64,000 nt of DNA, taken from NCBI RefSeq assembly GCF_026340975.1, contig NZ_JAPEOS010000002.1, forward strand, positions 1,382,501 to 1,446,500, read 5' to 3'. This DNA comes from Streptomyces sp. NBC_01214 (GTDB lineage Bacteria > Actinomycetota > Actinomycetes > Streptomycetales > Streptomycetaceae). The first letter of the stretch is position 1. Each line of letters begins with the position of its first letter. This document shows, piece by piece, positions 32,324 to 40,542 of this stretch. The notes beneath the pieces are model-generated. The model saw nothing but the letters and a program-made list of their open reading frames with translations. It ran no database searches and was not told where the DNA came from. The translations under genes were made by a program, and so were the position numbers.

Positions 32324-33249
32324 CGACCACCGCGGCGCCGCCCCAGGCGCCCGCCTCCACCGAACCGCCGGTGCACAAGCCCTCCGTGCGCAAGCGGCTG
32401 GTCCCGTACTGGCTGCTGCTCCCCGGCATCCTGTGGCTGCTGGTGTTCTTCGTACTGCCGATGGTCTACCAGGCCTCCACCTCGGTGCAGACCGGCTCCC
32501 TCGAAGAGGGCTTCCAGGTCACCTGGCACTTCGGGACCTACTGGGACGCCTTCACCGAGTACTACCCGCAGTTCCTACGCTCCCTGCTCTACGCGGGCAC
32601 CGCGACCGCGCTGTGCCTGCTGCTCGGGTACCCGCTGGCCTACCTGATCGCCTTCAAGGCCGGCCGCTGGCGCAACCTCCTCCTCGTCCTGGTGATCGCC
32701 CCGTTCTTCACCAGCTTCCTGATCCGCACGCTGGCCTGGAAGACGATCCTGGCCGACGGCGGACCGGTGGTGGCCGTCCTCAACAACATCGGCTTCCTCG
32801 ACGTCACCAGCTGGCTCGGCATGACCGAGGGGGACCGGGTGCTGGCCACGCCGCTCGCGGTGGTCTGCGGTCTGACGTACAACTTCCTCCCCTTCATGAT
32901 CCTGCCGCTGTACTCCTCGCTGGAGCGCATCGACACCCGCCTCCACGAGGCGGCCGGGGACCTGTACGCCCGCCCCGCCACGGTCTTCCGGAAGGTGACC
33001 TTCCCGCTCTCGATGCCGGGCGTGGTCTCCGGGACCCTGCTCACCTTCATCCCGGCGAGCGGCGACTACGTGAACGCCGAGCTGCTCGGGTCCACGGACA
33101 CCCGGATGATCGGCAACGTCATCCAGTCGCAGTACCTGCGGATCCTCGACTACCCGACGGCGGCCGCGCTGTCCTTCATTCTCATGGCCATCGTGCTGAT
33201 CATGGTCACCATCTACATCCGCCGAGCGGGGACGGAGGACCTGGTCTGA
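32320..33249 (+). CDS. potB: Polyamine ABC transporter permease PotB
   Basis: Membrane subunit of 309 residues with about six membrane spans and the EAA loop HEAAGDLYARPATVFRKVTFP around residue 210. ATG 32320 overlaps the potA stop and has GGAGGAG 6 bases upstream. The last base of its stop codon is the first base of the potC start. Forms the channel with PotC. Confidence 0.92.
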   Translation: MTTTAAPPQAPASTEPPVHKPSVRKRLVPYWLLLPGILWLLVFFVLPMVYQASTSVQTGSLEEGFQVTWHFGTYWDAFTEYYPQFLRSLLYAGTATALCLLLGYPLAYLIAFKAGRWRNLLLVLVIAPFFTSFLIRTLAWKTILADGGPVVAVLNNIGFLDVTSWLGMTEGDRVLATPLAVVCGLTYNFLPFMILPLYSSLERIDTRLHEAAGDLYARPATVFRKVTFPLSMPGVVSGTLLTFIPASGDYVNAELLGSTDTRMIGNVIQSQYLRILDYPTAAALSFILMAIVLIMVTIYIRRAGTEDLV

Positions 33250-34055
33250 TGCGCAATCCCCTCACCTGGCTCCGGCGCAACCTGGTCGTCATCGCGGGCC
33301 TCGGCACGCTCGCGTACATGATCCTGCCGAACGTCGTCGTCACCGTCTTCTCCTTCAACAACCCCACCGGGCGGTTCAACTACGCCTGGCAGGAGTTCTC
33401 CCTCGACGCGTGGAAGGACCCCTGCGGGGTCGCCGACATGTGCGGCTCCCTGTCCCTCTCGCTCCAGATCGCCCTCTGGTCCACCCTGGTGGCGACCGCG
33501 CTGGGCACCGCGATCGCCTTCGCGCTCGTGCGCTACCGCTTCCGGGCGCGCGGGGCGGTCAACTCGCTGATCTTCCTGCCCATGGCCATGCCCGAGATCG
33601 TGATGGCGGCCTCGCTGCTCGCGCTCTTCCTCAACATGGGCATCCAGCTGGGCTTCTGGACGATCCTGATAGCGCACATCATGTTCTGCCTCAGTTTCGT
33701 CGTCGCCGCCGTCAAGGCACGCGTCCTGTCCATGGACCCGCGGCTGGAGGAGGCCGCCCGCGACCTCTACGCCGGCCCGGTGCAGACCTTCGTACGGGTC
33801 ACCCTGCCGATCGCGGCACCCGGTATCGCGGCGGGCGCGCTGCTCTCCTTCGCGCTCTCGTTCGACGACTTCATCATCACCAACTTCAACTCGGGCAACA
33901 CGGTCACCTTCCCCATGTTCGTGTGGGGATCGGCCCAGCGCGGTACGCCCGTGCAGATCAACGTCATCGGCACGGCGATGTTCGTCATCGCGGTGCTGGT
34001 GGTCCTCGCCGGCCAGATGGTCGGCAACCGCCGCAAGAAGGCACAACCGAAGTAA
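33249..34055 (+). CDS. potC: Polyamine ABC transporter permease PotC
   Basis: Second membrane subunit, 268 residues, about six spans, with the EAA loop EEAARDLYAGPVQTFVRVTLP near residue 170 and the typical FALSFDDFIITNF. ATG overlaps the potB stop (TGATG). Completes the PotABCD importer; the amine oxidase gene follows after 42 bases. Confidence 0.92.
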   Translation: MRNPLTWLRRNLVVIAGLGTLAYMILPNVVVTVFSFNNPTGRFNYAWQEFSLDAWKDPCGVADMCGSLSLSLQIALWSTLVATALGTAIAFALVRYRFRARGAVNSLIFLPMAMPEIVMAASLLALFLNMGIQLGFWTILIAHIMFCLSFVVAAVKARVLSMDPRLEEAARDLYAGPVQTFVRVTLPIAAPGIAAGALLSFALSFDDFIITNFNSGNTVTFPMFVWGSAQRGTPVQINVIGTAMFVIAVLVVLAGQMVGNRRKKAQPK

Positions 34056-34097
34056 TTCGGGAAAGCACGTCATCAGTTCCGTAGGGAGTTGGAAGCC

Positions 34098-35516
34098 ATG
34101 GCCCCAGTCGCCATGCGTAGTGTTGCTGCATCACTTTCCGAAGCGAAGCCGGTCTCGTACTGGCTGGACGACCCCGGCAAGCCCGCCGCCGAGCCGGCGC
34201 TCACCTCCGACGAGCGCTGCGACCTGCTGGTCATCGGCGGCGGTTACAGCGGGCTGTGGACCGCCCTGATCGCCAAGGAGCGCGACCCCGAACGGGACGT
34301 CGTACTGATCGAGAGCAAGGAGGCGGGCTGGGCCGCCTCCGGCCGCAACGGCGGGTTCTGCGCCGCCTCCCTCACCCACGGCCTCAGCAACGGGCTCGCC
34401 CGCTGGCCCGGCGAGCTGGCCAAGCTGGAGGAGCTGGGCGCCCGCAACCTCGACGCCATCGAGGAGGCCGTCGCCCGCTACGGCATCGACTGCGACTTCG
34501 AGCGGACCGGCGAGATCGACGTCGCCACCGAACCGCACCAGGTCGAGGAGCTGCGCGAACTGCACGAGGAGGCGCTGCGCCTGGGCCTCGCCGACGGCTC
34601 CGAATGGCTGGACGGCGAGGCGGTGCGCGCCGAGGTCGACTCGCCGACCTTCCTCGCGGGCCTGTGGGACCGCGACGGCGTCGCCATGCTCAACCCGGCG
34701 AAGCTGGCCTGGGGCCTCAAGCGGGCCTGCCTGGAGCTCGGGGTGCGGATCTACGAGAACACCCGCGGCCTCAAGCTGGCCGCGGCCGGTTCCGGGATGA
34801 CCGTGACGACCCCCTACGGCACGATCCTCGCGCGCCGGGTCGCCCTCGGCACCAACATCTTCCCCTCGCTGGTCCGCCGGGTCCGCCCGTTCACCGTTCC
34901 GGTCTACGACTACGCGCTGATGAGCGAGCCGCTCGACGAGGCCCAGCTGGCCGCGATCGGCTGGAAGGGGCGGCAGGGGCTCGGCGACAGCGCCAACCAG
35001 TTCCACTACTTCCGGATCACCCGCGACCACCGGATCCTGTGGGGCGGCTACGACGCGATCTACCCCTACCGGGGGAAGCTCGACTCCGAGTACGACCACC
35101 GCCCCGAGACCTACCTCAAGCTCGCGGAGCACTTCTTCACCGCCTTCCCGCAGCTGGAGGGGCTGAAGTTCAGCCACGCCTGGGGCGGCGCGATCGACAC
35201 CTGCTCGCGCTTCTCCGCCTTCTTCGGCACCGCGCACTCGGGCAAGGTGGCCTACGCGGCCGGCTACACCGGCCTCGGCGTGGGAGCCACCCGCTTCGGG
35301 GCGGACGTGATGCTGGACCTGCTGGACGGGCTCACCACCGAGCGCACCCAGCTGGAGATGGTGAAGTCCAAGCCGATGCCGTTCCCGCCCGAACCCTTCG
35401 CCTGGACCGGGATCGCGCTCACCAAGTGGTCGCTGGCCCGCGCGGACGCCCGCGGCGGACACCGGAACCTGTGGCTCAAGACGCTGGACCGCTTCGGCCT
35501 CGGCTTCGACAGCTAG
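34098..35516 (+). CDS. FAD-dependent amine oxidase (gamma-glutamylputrescine oxidase-like)
   Basis: DAO-family flavoprotein of 472 residues. FAD-binding motif LLVIGGGYSGLWTALIAKE near residue 45, GWAASGRNGGF flavin contact, and a C-terminal AAGYTGLGVGATRFG. Members of this shape include PuuB, glycine oxidases and related amine oxidases. Its place directly after potABCD and an aldehyde dehydrogenase supports oxidation of putrescine or gamma-glutamylputrescine to the aldehyde. ATG 34098 has GGGAG 9 bases upstream; a TTG nine bases earlier is also in frame. Confidence 0.85.
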   Translation: MAPVAMRSVAASLSEAKPVSYWLDDPGKPAAEPALTSDERCDLLVIGGGYSGLWTALIAKERDPERDVVLIESKEAGWAASGRNGGFCAASLTHGLSNGLARWPGELAKLEELGARNLDAIEEAVARYGIDCDFERTGEIDVATEPHQVEELRELHEEALRLGLADGSEWLDGEAVRAEVDSPTFLAGLWDRDGVAMLNPAKLAWGLKRACLELGVRIYENTRGLKLAAAGSGMTVTTPYGTILARRVALGTNIFPSLVRRVRPFTVPVYDYALMSEPLDEAQLAAIGWKGRQGLGDSANQFHYFRITRDHRILWGGYDAIYPYRGKLDSEYDHRPETYLKLAEHFFTAFPQLEGLKFSHAWGGAIDTCSRFSAFFGTAHSGKVAYAAGYTGLGVGATRFGADVMLDLLDGLTTERTQLEMVKSKPMPFPPEPFAWTGIALTKWSLARADARGGHRNLWLKTLDRFGLGFDS

Positions 35517-35667
35517 GCCGTCCTGACGCCGCGCCCCGGCGCCCGGCCGGCCGTCACGGTGTGACCCGATTCACTACCAAGGAGTAACGGAACCCGCGTC
35601 ATACCCGCGCCCGGCCCCGCTCTCTCCAGGTGAGAACCCCTCACCTACAGGGAACGGAGGCCGGGCG

Positions 35668-36192
35668 ATGACGATCCCGGGGGCCAAGACGGCGGTGGAA
35701 GGGCTGGTATCGGTGGCGCCGGATCCGGACGCCTGCCGGTGGGAGTGGGAGCGCAACCCCCTCGGGGTCGCCCTGCTGCCCGCCGGCCGCAGTTGGGACG
35801 TACTGGTCCTGCCCGGGGAGCTGGGGCGGCCCACCCTTGACGTGCTCGGCCTGCTGCTCGACCGGCCCGGCCCGGTGCTCGCCGATTCCGGTGCCACGCG
35901 GTGGAGCCGCACGTCGATGCCGCGGCTGGGCTTCTTCGTACCGGCCGGCACGGCGTCGCGGTGGCTCGGCACGGGCGTACGGGGTGCCGGGCACGGGAGT
36001 TGGATCGTGGTCCCGTACCCCGGGCGGGCGACCGTCGGGCTGCGCTGGCTGGTGCTCCCGGACGGCGAGGGGACGCTCACCGATCCGGCCGTGCTGGAGC
36101 TGGCGATGCACGAGGCGGCCGCGCGCGTGCTGACGGAGGAGGCCGGACGTCTTGGCAAGAGTATTGGTCTGGACCATCTTGGGCGCCGCTGA
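35668..36192 (+). CDS. Conserved hypothetical protein (primase/polymerase-N-like)
   Basis: A 174-residue soluble protein, rich in Leu, Gly and Pro, with no signal peptide. From memory it resembles the small actinobacterial proteins annotated as bifunctional DNA primase/polymerase N-terminal-like (stretches NPLGVALLPAGRSWDVLVLP and GHGSWIVVPYPGR), but no catalytic acid cluster can be pointed to. ATG follows GGAGG. Its last 30 bases contain a DasR-like site that probably serves the downstream chitinase. Confidence 0.65.
   Translation: MTIPGAKTAVEGLVSVAPDPDACRWEWERNPLGVALLPAGRSWDVLVLPGELGRPTLDVLGLLLDRPGPVLADSGATRWSRTSMPRLGFFVPAGTASRWLGTGVRGAGHGSWIVVPYPGRATVGLRWLVLPDGEGTLTDPAVLELAMHEAAARVLTEEAGRLGKSIGLDHLGRR
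36163..36178. promoter_or_regulatory. DasR-responsive-element-like site (dre)
   Basis: The core TGGTCTGGACCA (36165-36176) matches the dre core TGGTCTAGACCA at 11 of 12 positions and is nearly palindromic. It lies 50 bases before the chitinase GTG. DasR is the GntR-type regulator of chitin and N-acetylglucosamine genes in Streptomyces, and chitinase promoters are its known targets. Confidence 0.7.
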
Positions 36193-36225
36193 CCCCCTCC
36201 ATCCCCCCATGCACCGGAGGCAGTT

Positions 36226-38040
36226 GTGCGCAGAGCCCTACCCCTCCTCGCGGCCGCCGCCCTCGCGGTGGCCGGTTTCCTCGCCGCGGGCCCGCCGGCC
36301 GCGGCGGCCGACGCCGACCTCGTGCGCAACGGAGGCTTCGAGGCCGGCCTCGACGGCTGGAGCTGCTCGGGCGGCAGCGGAGCCGTCGTCACCACACCCG
36401 TCCACGGGGGAAGTTCCGTCCTGAAGGCCGCCCCGGCCGGCCAGGACAACGCCCGCTGCTCCCAGACCGTCACCGTCGAGCCCGACTCGACGTACACGCT
36501 CGGCGCGTGGGTGCAGGGCGCGTACGTCTACCTCGGCGCGACCGGCACCGGCACCACCGACGTGTCGACCTGGACGCAGTCCCCGGGGGCCTGGAAGCAG
36601 CTGACCGCCACCTTGCGCACCGGCCCGTCCACGACCTCGGTGACCGTCTACACCCACGGCTGGTACGGCCAGCCCGCCCACGTCACCGACGACCTCACCC
36701 TGGTCGGCCCGGACCCCGGCGGTCCCGGGCAGCCCCGGCCCCCGGCCGCCCCCACCGGCCTGACCGCCTCCGCCACCTCCTCGAACGCGGTCGCACTGTC
36801 CTGGTCGGCGGTGCCGGGCGCCACCTCGTACACCGTCCACCGGGACGGCGCGGCGCCCCTCGGCGTCACCTCCGCCTCGGCGGCCGTGACCGGCCTCGCC
36901 GCGGCCACCACGTACACCTTCCGGGTCAGCGCGGTGAACGCAGCGGGCGAGTCCCCGCAGAGCGCGCCCGCCTCCGCGACCACGCCCGGCGGTGGCGGGG
37001 GCGGCGGGGGCGGCGGGGGCGGCCTCCCCGCCCACGCACTCGTCGGCTACCTGCACGCGAGCTTCGCCAACGGCTCCGGATACGTCCGGATGGCCGACGT
37101 GCCCGCCTCCTGGGACGTCATCAACCTCGCCTTCGGCGAACCGACCTCGGTGACCTCGGGCGACATCCGCTTCCGGCTCTGCCCGGTCGCGGAATGCCCG
37201 AACGTCGAATCCCCGGCGGAGTTCAAGGCGGCCATCAAGGCCAAGCAGGCCGCCGGCAAGAAGGTGCTGATCTCGATCGGCGGCCAGAACGGCCAGGTCC
37301 AGCTCGCGACCACGGCCGCACGGGACGCCTTCGTCTCCTCCGTCAGCAAGATCATCGACGAGTACGGCCTCGACGGCCTGGACATCGACTTCGAGGGCCG
37401 CTCCCTGTCCCTGGCCACCGGGGACACCGACTTCCGGGCGCCCACCACCGCGGTCGTCGTCAACCTGATCTCGGCCGTGAAGACCCTGAAGGCCACGTAC
37501 GGCCCGGACTTCGTCCTGACCATGGCCCCGGAGACCTTCTTCGTCCAGCTGGGCTACCAGTACTACGGCTCCGGCCCCTGGGGCGGACAGGACCCGCGCG
37601 CCGGCGCGTACCTCCCGGTCATCCACGCCCTGCGCGACGACCTCACCCTGCTCCACGTCCAGGACTACAACTCGGGCTCGATCATGGGCCTCGACGACCA
37701 GTACCACTCCATGGGCGGCGCCGACTTCCACATCGCCATGACCGACATGCTGCTCACCGGCTTCCCGGTCGCCGGGAACGCGGCCCGGGTCTTCCCGGCC
37801 CTGCGCCCGGACCAGGTCGCCATCGGCCTCCCGGCCACGACCAATGCGGGCAACGGGCACACCTCGCCCGCGGAGGTGAACAAGGCGCTGAACTGCCTGA
37901 CGAAGAGGACCGACTGCGGGACGTACCAGACCCACGGCACCTGGCCGGGGCTGCGCGGCCTGATGGCCTGGTCGATCAACTGGGACCGCTTCGGAGGCTG
38001 GGAGTTCAGCCGGAACTTCGACGCTTACTTCGGCGGCTGA
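36226..38040 (+). CDS. Secreted GH18 chitinase with CBM and Fn3 domains
   Basis: Endo-acting chitin hydrolase exported by Sec. The 604-residue protein has a signal peptide (about 1-29), a jelly-roll carbohydrate-binding module (about 30-165), a fibronectin type III domain (about 175-250), a run of glycines as linker (about 257-269) and a GH18 catalytic barrel to the end. The catalytic signature DGLDIDFEG carries the proton-donor Glu, and AWSINWDRFG is typical of the last strands. GTG 36226 is 5 bases after GGAGG. Its 3' end overlaps the PAP2 gene on the other strand by 16 bases. Confidence 0.93.
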   Translation: MRRALPLLAAAALAVAGFLAAGPPAAAADADLVRNGGFEAGLDGWSCSGGSGAVVTTPVHGGSSVLKAAPAGQDNARCSQTVTVEPDSTYTLGAWVQGAYVYLGATGTGTTDVSTWTQSPGAWKQLTATLRTGPSTTSVTVYTHGWYGQPAHVTDDLTLVGPDPGGPGQPRPPAAPTGLTASATSSNAVALSWSAVPGATSYTVHRDGAAPLGVTSASAAVTGLAAATTYTFRVSAVNAAGESPQSAPASATTPGGGGGGGGGGGGLPAHALVGYLHASFANGSGYVRMADVPASWDVINLAFGEPTSVTSGDIRFRLCPVAECPNVESPAEFKAAIKAKQAAGKKVLISIGGQNGQVQLATTAARDAFVSSVSKIIDEYGLDGLDIDFEGRSLSLATGDTDFRAPTTAVVVNLISAVKTLKATYGPDFVLTMAPETFFVQLGYQYYGSGPWGGQDPRAGAYLPVIHALRDDLTLLHVQDYNSGSIMGLDDQYHSMGGADFHIAMTDMLLTGFPVAGNAARVFPALRPDQVAIGLPATTNAGNGHTSPAEVNKALNCLTKRTDCGTYQTHGTWPGLRGLMAWSINWDRFGGWEFSRNFDAYFGG

Positions 38041-38816
38041 GCCGGCGGGCCCGGCCGGCCCATCCGGACGGCCCGGGCCACACCGAGCAGCAGGGGAGTG
38101 CACATCAGCAGGCTGGCCAGGACGTCCAGCGGCCAGTGCCACCCCCGCAGGACCAGCCCGACGGCCGTCGCCCCCGTGAGGACCAGGGCGGCGGCCGTCG
38201 GCCATGCCCGGCGGGTGTACGGGCGCACGAGCAGGGCCGCGCCGAGGTAGGCGACGGCCGCGGTGGCCGTGTGGCCCGAGGGGAAGTAGCCGGCGGCCCA
38301 GGGTTCCAGGGGTCCCGGCCGGGCGGTCCACGCCTTGAACGGGATGACCAGGGCCGGCACCAGGGCCATCGCCAGGCCCGCGGCCCCGGCGGCCAGCGCC
38401 CGCCCGCGCCAGGCGGCGTAGGCCATGGCCAGGACGAGGACGGGCACCGCGACCGGGACGTTGCCGAGGTCGGAGAGGCGCTCGGTGACGGAGTCCGGGA
38501 CCGAGCGCACCAGGGCGCGGCTCAGCGCGTGGTCCGGGGCCAGCAGCGGGCCGGAGACCAGCACCTGCCAGGTGACCAGGAAGAAGAGGAGGCCGCAGAG
38601 CGCGGCGATCAGGAGAGGAGTGGCCGGCCGTCCCGGAACAGGGGGGATGGTTCCGGGACGGCCGCCCAGATCGGGTTGCCGGGCGCCCCGGGGGGTTTGG
38701 GGCGAACGGCTGTCCGATCGGTGAGGAGTGTGCGCGAACGCATGCCCAGTACGGTGCTGGGGAAGCCCAGTACTGGTGTCGCCCCCGGTTTCCCTGGAGC
38801 GGGGTGTCTCACTCAT
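38025..38816 (-). CDS. PAP2-family membrane phosphatase
   Basis: Lipid-phosphate or undecaprenyl-diphosphate type phosphatase. The three PAP2 motifs are present: KAWTARPGP, FPSGHTA and a final RGWHWPLDVLAS with the catalytic His and Asp. About six membrane segments follow an N-terminal low-complexity region of some 75 residues. ATG 38816 gives 263 residues, but there is no binding site, and the region contains a duplicated GCCCAGTAC, so the true start could be further downstream. Confidence 0.85.
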   Translation of the reverse strand: MSETPRSRETGGDTSTGLPQHRTGHAFAHTPHRSDSRSPQTPRGARQPDLGGRPGTIPPVPGRPATPLLIAALCGLLFFLVTWQVLVSGPLLAPDHALSRALVRSVPDSVTERLSDLGNVPVAVPVLVLAMAYAAWRGRALAAGAAGLAMALVPALVIPFKAWTARPGPLEPWAAGYFPSGHTATAAVAYLGAALLVRPYTRRAWPTAAALVLTGATAVGLVLRGWHWPLDVLASLLMCTPLLLGVARAVRMGRPGPPAQPPK

Positions 38817-38958
38817 CTGCAGAAACCGTACGGCAGTGAAAGGGGGACCGACAGCAGGATCGCGCTCCCGCCATCGGCCCCCCACAGCTTCTTCACAGCG
38901 TCCGCCCGTTACCGCCGGTAGGGGCCGGTCGCTGCGTGCGAACGTTCTAGCCGTTCGA

Positions 38959-40305
38959 TCAGATGGCCGTGCCGATGGCCGCGAACGCGGCCTCGATGAG
39001 GTCCAGGCCCTCGTTCAGCAGGTCCTCGCCGATGACGATCGGCGGGAGGAAGCGGAGCACGTTGCCGTAGGTGCCGCAGGTGAGGACGAGCAGGCCCTCG
39101 GCGTGGCAGGCCTTGGCGAGCGCGCCGGCCGCCTCCGGGAACGGGGTCTTGGACACCGGGTCCTTGACCAGCTCGATCGCGATCATGGCGCCGCGGCCGC
39201 GGATGTCGCCGATGATGTCGTACTTCTCCTGCATGGCCGTCAGGCGGGCCTTCATGACGGACTCGATCTTCTTCGCCGCGGCGTTGAGGTCGAGCTCCTT
39301 CATGGTCTCGATGGAGCCGAGCGCACCGGCGCAGGCCACCGGGTTACCGCCGTAGGTGCCGCCCAGGCCGCCCGCGTGCGCGGCGTCCATGATCTCGGCG
39401 CGGCCGGTCACGGCGGCGAGCGGCAGACCGCCCGCGATGCCCTTGGCGGTGGTGATCAGGTCCGGGACGATGCCCTCGTCCTCGCACGCGAACCACTGGC
39501 CGGTGCGGCAGAAGCCGGACTGGATCTCGTCGGCGACGAAGACGATGCCGTTGTCGTTGGCGAACTTCACGATCGCGGGCAGGAAGCCCTTGGCCGGCTC
39601 GATGAAGCCGCCCTCGCCGAGGACCGGCTCGATGATGATCGCGGCGACGTTCTCGGCGCCGATCTGCTTGGTGATCTGGTCGATCGCCTGGGCGGCGGCC
39701 TCGGGGCCGCAGTTCTCGGCACCGGTGGGCCAGCGGTAGCCGTAGGCGACCGGGACGCGGTAGACCTCGGGGGCGAACGGACCGAAGCCCTGCTTGTACG
39801 GCATGTTCTTCGCGGTCAGCGCCATGGTGAGGTTCGTACGGCCGTGGTAGCCGTGGTCGAAGACGACGACGGCCTGGCGCTTGGTGTACGAACGGGCGAT
39901 CTTGACGGCGTTCTCGACGGCCTCGGCACCGGAGTTGAACAGGGCCGACTTCTTGGCGTGGGTGCCCGGGGTCAGCTCGGCGAGGGCTTCGCAGACCTCG
40001 ACGTAGCCCTCGTACGGGGTGACCATGAAACAGGTGTGGGTGAAGTCGGCGAGCTGCGCGGAGGCGCGGCGCACGACGGCCTCGGCGGAGGCGCCGACCG
40101 AGGTCACGGCGATGCCGGAGCCGAAGTCGATCAGGCGGTTGCCGTCGACGTCCTCGATGATGCCGCCGCCCGCGCGGGCCGTGAAGACGGGCAGCACGGA
40201 GCCCACGCCACCGGCCACGGTCTGGAGGCGGCGGGCCTGCAGCTCCTGCGACTTGGGGCCGGGGATCGCGGTGACGATCTTGCGCTCCTGCGGAACAGCG
40301 GTCAT
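38959..40305 (-). CDS. gabT: 4-aminobutyrate aminotransferase
   Basis: Transfers the amino group of GABA to 2-oxoglutarate, giving succinate semialdehyde and glutamate. The 448-residue fold-type I enzyme has FNSGAEAVENAVKIAR (phosphate binding), VFVADEIQSGFCRTG (Asp to the PLP nitrogen) and the PLP lysine in TTAKGIAGG. ATG 40305 has GGAG 8 bases upstream. It is divergent from the ATPase-PucR-dehydrogenase genes, where the next pathway enzyme probably lies. Confidence 0.93.
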   Translation of the reverse strand: MTAVPQERKIVTAIPGPKSQELQARRLQTVAGGVGSVLPVFTARAGGGIIEDVDGNRLIDFGSGIAVTSVGASAEAVVRRASAQLADFTHTCFMVTPYEGYVEVCEALAELTPGTHAKKSALFNSGAEAVENAVKIARSYTKRQAVVVFDHGYHGRTNLTMALTAKNMPYKQGFGPFAPEVYRVPVAYGYRWPTGAENCGPEAAAQAIDQITKQIGAENVAAIIIEPVLGEGGFIEPAKGFLPAIVKFANDNGIVFVADEIQSGFCRTGQWFACEDEGIVPDLITTAKGIAGGLPLAAVTGRAEIMDAAHAGGLGGTYGGNPVACAGALGSIETMKELDLNAAAKKIESVMKARLTAMQEKYDIIGDIRGRGAMIAIELVKDPVSKTPFPEAAGALAKACHAEGLLVLTCGTYGNVLRFLPPIVIGEDLLNEGLDLIEAAFAAIGTAI

Positions 40306-40542
40306 AGGGGGCTCCTGGGGGGTGTTTTCGGACGCACTTGTCTCTTTGTCCGCAGGCTAGGCCCGGGAGCGGGGGTCCTGCATGCTCCGTTCGGTAGTGA
40401 TCACCGCGTGTCCTTGTCCGCGACGGCCATAGGAAGGATGCGCCGCACATCTTGTGGATCATTGCGGGGTGCAGGTCCCAGGCCTCCGTCGGGCACTAGA
40501 TTGAGCGCCGCAGCGCATAGCACGGGCAGGGGGCAGGGGTTC

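Noticed and set aside
38817..38958. Extension of the PAP2 gene or another small gene in the gap before gabT
   Set aside because: In-frame codons continue upstream, but there is no start with a binding site and no conserved sequence. The gap is treated as non-coding.
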